NCBI GenBank assembly: GCA_023392515.1
Contig: JAEVYX010000073.1
Location: 1 to 64,000 of the forward strand
DNA length: 64,000 bases
Direction: 5' to 3'
From: Bacillota bacterium
GTDB lineage: Bacteria; Bacillota; Clostridia; Christensenellales; Aristaeellaceae
Shown here: piece by piece, positions 1 through 9,000 of the stretch
How positions within the stretch are numbered: the first letter of the stretch is position 1
How the letters are laid out: every line of letters begins with the position of its first letter
Translations under genes and position numbers: made by a program
Notes under the pieces: generated by a model
Databases searched by the model: none
What the model was told of the DNA's origin: nothing
Seen by the model: the letters and a program-made list of their open reading frames with translations, nothing else

Positions 1-2
1 TC

Positions 3-3000
3 AGTATGGCAAACATGGGAACCGTTCGGGTGATAGCTACCGGATCGGATACGGTAAAGGCATATGTGACGGGCGCTTCCACATTGACCGGAGCCGCGGT
101 GATGGTGGTTGCGCAAAGCAATTCCAACATCAAGGCGCAAAATACACCGCCTTTATTTGCCGCATCGCTTGTGGGGGCAAAAGATGTTGTAGTATCTGCG
201 CAAGCAGGGACAAAAACCACCAAAGCCTATGTAGATGGTGGTGCTCATCTGATCAGTACCGGAACTACCGATCTTCTCAATGGAATTCATGTCTATGCGT
301 TCTCCCAAACGGCACTGTTGGCTGAATCTTTGGGAAACACGAATATTGGCGCGATTCAACTAGGCTTTTATGACGTAAAAACCAACGCCACGCTTATCCT
401 TACGGAGGCTTCCTTTGCAGGCCAGGCGGATTCACAAACGGATGTCCATGTGACTTCCCTGGATCAGGTTGATGCTTCAGCAAAAGCATCCGTTACCAAC
501 GGCGGCCTGGTAGCAGCTGCAGATTCCTCCTGCATGAATACAGTCTCCCAGCAGAAGGCATCAGTAATCATTGGAGAAAATGCCAGGATTGAAGCAATAA
601 AAGATGTACACATCGGTGCTGAGGGGATAGCTTCTCTTATTTCCTCTATTCGTGATTCTGCTTATGGTGCGGGCACACGGTCTGTACTAAAGGCAGACAA
701 CATTCTGTATCGCATTACCCAAACTCACATTGGAAATAAGGCCCGAATCATATCCAGCAACGGAAATATTGATATCTATGCCAGGGCAAGCGGTATGGAT
801 TCCAAAAACCAGGTTATTCTCAACTCCAGTGCCATCGGCTTCAGCGGAAGTGTTATTGCTGCAGGCGGCGGCCCGGTAGCCTCGGCTAAACTGGATTCCA
901 CAACCGGTATTCTTGTCTTGAATGGTGCTTACATTCGTGCGGCATATGGCAATGTGAGCCTTGTTGCAGACAGCCAAAGCAGTATATCCATCAACTCCAG
1001 CAGGGATGCAAGCGCCCTTGGCGGTAGCAATGAGAGTAAATCCATAGCCAATGTCAAGGATGTTGTCTATGTCAAGGTGAATGAATTCGGTGCCGATCAA
1101 AGCTATATCAACGGGAAAAATACCTTGATTGCCGCAATCATCAGCAAGCAGATTCTCAATATCATGACATCTTCCATCACTCGGTCGGCGGCTTCCAATA
1201 CCAAATCCACTTCGGATGTACAAAGTTTCAATAACGATTTGGATGTGTCTGTTGGCAACGCCTATATTGGTGGTATTGACAGCCTCACCATAGAGTCCCG
1301 CGTATACAATATGCACCTGGATGTACGCTCAAGAGCTGAAGTGATCGGCTTTACAGGCCATGTATATGCCTATATCACCCTCCAAGGATCAAGCTCTGCT
1401 GATATCGCAATTGGAAGCCTTGCGCATTTGGCCAGTCTGGCGATCAATATTACCGCAGAGTCCCCGGTGATCGAATCGGCGACTGTTTCCTTGGTTGCGG
1501 ATGCTATTGCCAATACCGTGGTTTACCAAGTATGGGAAACGATCAAAAAGATCATTGAAAAAGTAGTCAAGAAGGTCAGCAAGATTCCAATCATCGGTTG
1601 GTTCGTCAAGTGGGTGACTGAAAAAATCATCACCTATGTGGATGTGCTTGTTACTTATGTGTTCTATTCGGATGCAGACAGCAATGTGACCTCCACCCTT
1701 AACTCCAATACCTCCACCGGCAATGTAACGCTTAACGGCAGCATGCATCTTGGTGGAGGCGCTGCCGGCATGCAAATTGATATTTACGATGGTTACTTTA
1801 CCAGCGTAGGCGTTCCTGCGGAATTATTGAGCAATCTGGTTACATTCAGCCATTCATTGTATACCGCAACCATCGCCAAACTGTATAATACCCTCATGGG
1901 CTCTGTAACCATTAATGCGCCCAGCGGGAATGTGTCAGGCAGCGCAGTTGTTTACTACAACAGTTATCTGCCGGAAGTCATCATCAACAACCACTCTCGC
2001 TACAGTTTGGTTCTGGGTGATATTCAGATAGGCAATGAGGATGCCAAAACGCCGCCCATAGATATCAATGCCAAAGTAGCAAACGCTACCGTGCTTTGCA
2101 AATTTGGTCAGGATGTACCTCAGGTAACCATCAGCGCTGCGCAAAATACGAATTTGACATTCAACGGCATGTTTGATATATCCACCGGTATATTGAACAT
2201 TCTGCTCAATGGCGGCAGTGTATTCATGACAAATGGTGCGCTGGATGCATCAACAGGCTTGCCCAATGTTTGGGTCAATCAGCTCAATATACAGGGTGCA
2301 TACAATATCGGAAGCGCTGCGAATCCCTTTACGGCGCGTATGGTGAAACTGGATGCGATTCCGGAAATCCCGGGTATCAGCGTGGCAAGGGCGGCACGAG
2401 AAACGCATTTGACCATGCTGGCTGCAAATGATGTGTTTGCGAACCTGTTGTTAACAATGATAACAGTGAGCAACTTCCATATGACAAAGGACCAGTTGTT
2501 GGCGACACCGATAAACAGCCTGTATATCGATCGTATTCAGGCGGGCGGCACGGCATCGGTGGTGCTGCAGCCTGCTCAACGCATCTATTACTATACGAAT
2601 ATGTCAGCCGAGGAAGATCCGATTGAGGTTATTACTGTCACTACGCCCGGCCAGCCTATGAAGCTCATAACCCTCTCAACAGATTTGCAACAGGGGACAA
2701 AGCGGCCTGTGTACTATTATGATGAAAGCGGCAATGCGGTTGAATCCCAATACTATCTGACCAGCGATGGTTTGATTACCCTGGCCCAGAATGCGGTGAT
2801 TGACGTAGGGCAGTATCCTGCGGGGGATGCCGTCGGCGGAGTCCGTTACTATAGCCTGCCAAATGGTGTTGTGCTTACGGTCGATCAAAATACCGGGAAA
2901 GTATTATCTATCACGGTAAGCGGTGAGAATGGAACTGCCTTCACCTTGTCCAACGCAGATTTTACGCTGGATGCAAACGGCAATGTGGAAACAGTTACTA

Positions 3001-6000
3001 TCACATATCCCAATGGAGTGGAATCGAATATCACCTTTAATCAAAGCGGTATTGCCACCATGGCGATTGATCAGGATGGTGTGACGCTTTATGTAGAGCG
3101 GGCACAAAACGACCTGGGCTGGATGCTGCCTAACGGTGTCAAGGTATTCTATAAACAGGCATTCATCCAAAATGGGGAGGTTGTGGTCTATACTTTCCTT
3201 GGTACAAATGCCGGCGGAAACAGCCTCTTTGTATTGGAGGACTTGCAAGATCAGACCGTAACCCATTTCCACGTTGTAGAGATGGCACCCGACGGAGAAA
3301 ACCTGAACTTTGTGCGTGGGTATATCTACACAAGGGATATGCTGGTTACATCCAATCAAAGCCAGACGATGGAAGACCGTGACACACTTGCAGAGGCTAA
3401 AGATATTGCCCAGCAGGTTATCAACGGCCTGGATGGAACTGCAACAGCTCAGACTATTCGAGATGCTATCAGAAACCTGGTGACAGGCAATATCCTGGTA
3501 GAGGTTGCCTTAACGCTGAAGGAATATAAGTATACTGTAACATCAGGCGAGACAACGACAACCCATTTCGTCATTGGGGGAAAGGCTGCAACCGTTACAC
3601 TTTCCTATTGGGATGGCACGCTGGATCAAAGCGGGAAAAAAGTTGCCGATTTGAAGCAGACGCTTACCTGGAACTGGACGCTTTCCACTTTGCCCGGCAA
3701 TGCTACATTAAACGATGAAACAGTCGAAAGTTTCGCGGCAGAAGCAGGTACGCGTACAGGAAGCGCAAAGGCAACTTACACAGCAGACGATATCGTGACA
3801 ACTGCAACAAATATCCGCTGGACTGATGGACGTGTAGTTTGCAATAGCGATGGTTCCTATGATCTTCAATTTGAAGCATATGGCTTTAACTTGAGTTTCT
3901 TGACCACTACGGCGGACGTTGCCTATTATCAGGTAAAAAAGGCAACGTATACTGGCACGATGCTTGACTACTATAACAAATTGAGCGGTATCCTGTTTGC
4001 CTTTAAGCCTTCGACCGGTACGATCGGATCCGCTGCCATGTCTGTACTAAAATTGACACAGGGTGCAAGTGGAGAAATTGAATATAATACGGACGGCACG
4101 GTGAAAAAACTCAATGGCGGCTATACCAAGATTGATGGCGGCTACCGCTTTGTAAAAGCCGACGATAACGATCTTACCGATGATATTCTGCTGTTGCTTG
4201 ACCGGGCAGTCGCTGTGTTCCCAGATGGTACGGTGAAGTATGTATCTGTTCAGTTAGGTGTTACCCGGAATGGCGATCAGGATATCGAAACAGCTACGCT
4301 GTATGTAGGCGATAACATCCAGCAACTAAGGGATGAGAATGGCAGTCTCGTCTATTCACGGATGCAATACAAGTATAGGCCCATAAGTAATCCATTTATC
4401 TGGACGACCTTTATTGCCATGGGCCCAGAGGATCCTGTCTATGTGAATGTTCAGCAAAACCTGGCGGAATATGGGTCCATTCAACCGGATATGGTTTATG
4501 ATGCAACCCTCGGCAAAGATGTATATATCTATGACACTTCCAGCTCGCCAATTTACGATGTAGGAAATGTTAAGCAAAAGCAGGATTCCTATGGCAACCT
4601 GATCTATGCGAAGAAGCAGTATAGATACCATCCAAAGGATGGAGATTCATCTGCATGGGTTCTGTTCTACTCTACAGGTTCCGACTGGGAATACAATTAT
4701 GTGCGGGATCATTTGGCCCTAAACGGACAAATTGAGGCCAACCCGGGTGTACATGGGGACGATTTTATATACGATCCCAGCAGTAACCCCGTCTATGAAG
4801 TGAACAATATAACTGATGGATGGATGATCCTGTTGAATCCCACCACTACGGGAAGCAAAGATGGGGCGGTTGTCACCGTGCTCGCAACGCCTTCGAGCGA
4901 AAAGGGCAATGCTTTTGAGCTTCCCACTGATGGCAACGGCTACAAAATCATCAGCCAATACATTCGCCTGGTGGATGCGAACAGTGCTACCACTGAATTG
5001 CCGGTAGGCACCCTTGTCTATCTGGACAACAATGGAAATGTATCAGCCTATTACAAACCCGACGGTACATTCCGCTTGATGGGGAAAGAAGGAGCCTATA
5101 CTGAGTATGGCTATGACAGCCAGGGGAATGTGCAGGCAACACTGCCGGCCGGAACAGAAACCCAGCTATTGGAGGTTGCGGAAGGAATTTACGTAACAGC
5201 GGATACCTTTAACGGTGCAAATTACAGCGATGCCACGTACCTGATGTACGATCAATTTGATCAATTGATGGTGGCAAAGAAGACCAAAACGAATCTGTAC
5301 TTTGATGGGCATAGTTTTTCAAAGGAACAGGTGGCCGGGAGCAGTGAAATCAGCGCCCTCAATATTGTAACCGATATGGGTCGTATTGCATTGACTATTG
5401 CCAAGGTAGGGCAGACGGTGTACTACATCTTCCCGGATGGCAGCACCATCTCTTCAGCAGGCGAACTGACAATGAGCAATATTGGAGATAACGAGGAAAT
5501 CCTGTATGCCGCGGACAGCACGTACAGCATTGGACAAATTCAGGCGCAAAACGTGGTGCTGGAAGTAAAGGATGCCAGAGGCAGGATTATTGATGGGAAC
5601 AGCGAAGCAGGCAGCCCCAATATCATTGCACAAAATATCCATCTAAAGACCAGTCAGGTGTCCGGCGCTTCTGCAGAAGGGGAGAGCCGTGGCGTACAAT
5701 TTGGAACAGAAACTGACCGGCTTGATCTGGTGCTTTTGAATGAGAATGGGTTGTTAAGTGAATTTTCCTTGGAAGATATCGCTGGAATTGCCTATCTGGG
5801 CAAAGCCTATTTGGACATCATTGGCAGCTATGCTTCTCAAAATATGAAGATTGGCACTGGTGCTCTGGTGGATCTGATATCCCACAACGGTTCCATCCTT
5901 TTGAATGAACTCCTCATTCAGGAGGCAGGTAAATTGACAGCCAATCTTTTCAGTGGGAATATGACCATTGGAAACGCACTGGTTCAGGGTGCAATGGAAG

Positions 6001-9000
6001 TCCAACTGCAAAACGGAAGCTTTACCAATGCGGAACAAACCTCCGTTTTCCAAATTGGGCAGACCGGTAGCGTGAAAGTACAATCGCAGCTTGGAGATGC
6101 GGCATTTGGCGTACTCCAAATAGATGGCAGCAAAGCAAGCAGCACCTTTGGAATGCTTGATTTGACACTTTTGAACGGCGCATTAACTATTGGTCATGCA
6201 TACATAAACGGTATAGCGAAGATTGACCTAATGAATGGCGGGCAAATAATGACCGCTCCGTACAGCGTTTTCCATATCGGACAGAGTGGTTCCTATACAT
6301 TGACTTCTTTGAATGGCGATGCAAGCTTTGGAAGGCTCACAATTGAAGAAGGCGGCATATTGAACGCAGTCCTCACTTCTGGAGATATGGTGCTTGAAAA
6401 TGCGGATGTCAACGGCACAGCCACCATCCAGCTTGCAGATGGAAGCTTCCTCCTGTATAGCAGCAATTCCGCCGTTCATATTGGCGCTAAGGGCTTGGTT
6501 TTCCTGACTCTTTCCCAAGGCAGTGCTGACTTTGGCTACCTCACCGTTGATGAGGAAAACGGTTCGTTTGGTCAGCTCATCGCGGCTCTTTTGGGAACGG
6601 GAAATGTGGTGTTGCGTCAAGCGCATATAAACGGGCTCGCGAATATTGCCATTCATCAGGGCAGCCTGATCCTGGAAGATACGGATTCCGCTTTCCGTGT
6701 GGGCGCGAGAGGGAATGCTATCCTGAATATAACGCAGGGAAGCGCGGACCTTGGTATGCTCACAATTGATGAAGAAAATGGCTCCAAGGGCAATATGAAC
6801 ATCACCTTGCATGGCATAGGGAATGTAGCAATACGTCAGGCTCTTGTAAATGGATTGGCGAACATAATCATAAACCAAGGCAGTCTGGTCCTGAAAGATA
6901 CGGAATCTGTCTTCCGCATTGGCGCACAGGGCATGGTCGCCTTGAGCATTGCAAACGGCAGCGCGGACTTTGGCTTCCTCTCAATTGATCCGGCCGGTAG
7001 TCTGCATGCAGCGCTTCAAGGCAATGGCAATGTAACGATGCGTTCGGCCCTGGTAAATGGGTTTGCCAATATTGCCATCCAGCATGGCAGCCTGATTCTG
7101 GAGGATGCAGACTCTGCTATCCGCATTGGCACAAACGGAGTATTTGAACTTGATGTTGTTGAAGGTAGCGCAGATCTTGGCGTCCTGACGATTGAAGGTG
7201 CAAATGGCACATATGGCAAGATAGATATTGCCCTTTATGGTACCGGCAATGTAACGCTGCATCAAGCAGTTGTAAACGGGCTGGCGGACATTATCATGAA
7301 TATTGGCAGTTTGGTGTTGATGGCCGACGACTCTGCTATACAAATTAGCTCTCTGGGCAAATTCAATCTTACTTCTGTCTTGGGAAGCGCGAACCTTGGC
7401 CGCTTGACTGTTGCACAAGGCGGCGCAGCGGATGTTCTGCTAAACCGGGGCGATATGCTTATCAAAGAAGCAGACATTCGCGGAAGCTTAGTCCTCAACA
7501 TGGGACTGGGCAATTTAACGGCGGAGACAACAATTTCTCCTTTCCGTATCTCAAACACCGGATCCGTTCAGATTACAATGGGCACAGGCAATGCCCGGTG
7601 GAACGACCTTGCTGTTGAAGCAGGCGGCATGTTCCGTATCTTCATTCAGCACGGCAGTATGTTCTTGTATCAGTGCTCTGCCATGGGCGGCTATTATATC
7701 ACACTGATGGATGGCAGCTACAGCGTGCTTGGGCAAGATTCGGTTATGCTCCTAAATAAAAATGGCAATCACAATTTCATCGTCCATGGCGATATTGGTT
7801 CTATTACACTGCCGGTGCGCATCAATATCCCCGGCGAGAGCTTGACAGTATCCGTAGAATACGTCAATAATATTTATCTTGCCGGTGTCGTGCTTGGCCG
7901 TAAAGCGGATCAATATATCTCCGGCAGAGCGGAAAACGGAGAATGGCTCATTGGAGCCTTTGAAAACACGGCTGGGATAAAAGGCGTGTTGGTCCCCATC
8001 AAAGATCAAACAGGCAGCGAACTCGGCCGGAGGTTCGTCCAAGCGCTTACCCGTTCGGAATTGGTCAGTATGCTATTAAGCATGATACCGGGGGATGATG
8101 CGGCTTACGCGTCACTGCTGGCAGCTTTGGACAAAAACCAAAGGCCTGCGGATTTGGATTTGCGCAGCTTGCTTAAAAAACTGAATTTGAGCGGCAGCTC
8201 TGCTCGTGCGGATATGGCTCAAGCCATTAGCCAGGTAGTTCCGGATCGGGATACTGAGGAAGGTGAGCTTACAGCTCTTCTCGCTCACCTCATGACCCGT
8301 GGCAATATCCCGGAAAATATCATATTGAAACAGATTGTGCAAACCATGACCGATGCGGAAGTACGCGATCTGCTTCAAAAGGCATGGGCATACGCGGAAT
8401 ATCCCGCTAGTATTGCGGGAATGCCGGTGCATGATCTAAAACTCAAGCTCGGCGAATCCACCGGGAGTACCTATATAACCAACTATGACAGCATTTTCAT
8501 CAGCCAAGAAACGGGCACCTTTACGGCTGGCCAAATTCTATCCCAATGGGGAGATGTTGCAATTACTTCAAGGGGTGCGATTGAGGCATTCAAGCATTCA
8601 GATGCTGGCCAGCCCAATATTCGCGGTGAACGTATTAGTATCGTTGCCGGTGGAGGAGTTGGTATACTCAACGAACTGGTCATCGACCAGGTGTCAAGCC
8701 CCTCCGTTGTGGTGGGCAACATCCTTCAGCCTGCTTTTGGGCAGGTAGGTTGGGCGCCCAGCATCTTCTGGGCGGATGGCAAAGGTTATGCTTTTGATGT
8801 AAATGTCCGCTATGACCTCTTGCGGGCGGCTTATCAGAACCGGGCTTCTTTCCTGAACGTATCAGCCTTAGGAGATGTAAACATCCGTGAACTTTCAGGA
8901 AGCATGGGGATAGATACTATTACAGCAGCAGGGAACGTCAAACTTACAGCGGACACTAATATTTTCAATACCTCCAATGTTTTGACTGCGCCAAACATTA

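Noticed and set aside
5890..7640. CRISPR array
   Set aside because: Repeats are ~210 bp, coding, degenerate at DNA level and lack spacer structure.
8485..8748. Plus-strand frame within the giant gene
   Set aside because: It overlaps the long repeat-protein frame fully and shows no ribosome site; a shadow of the main frame.
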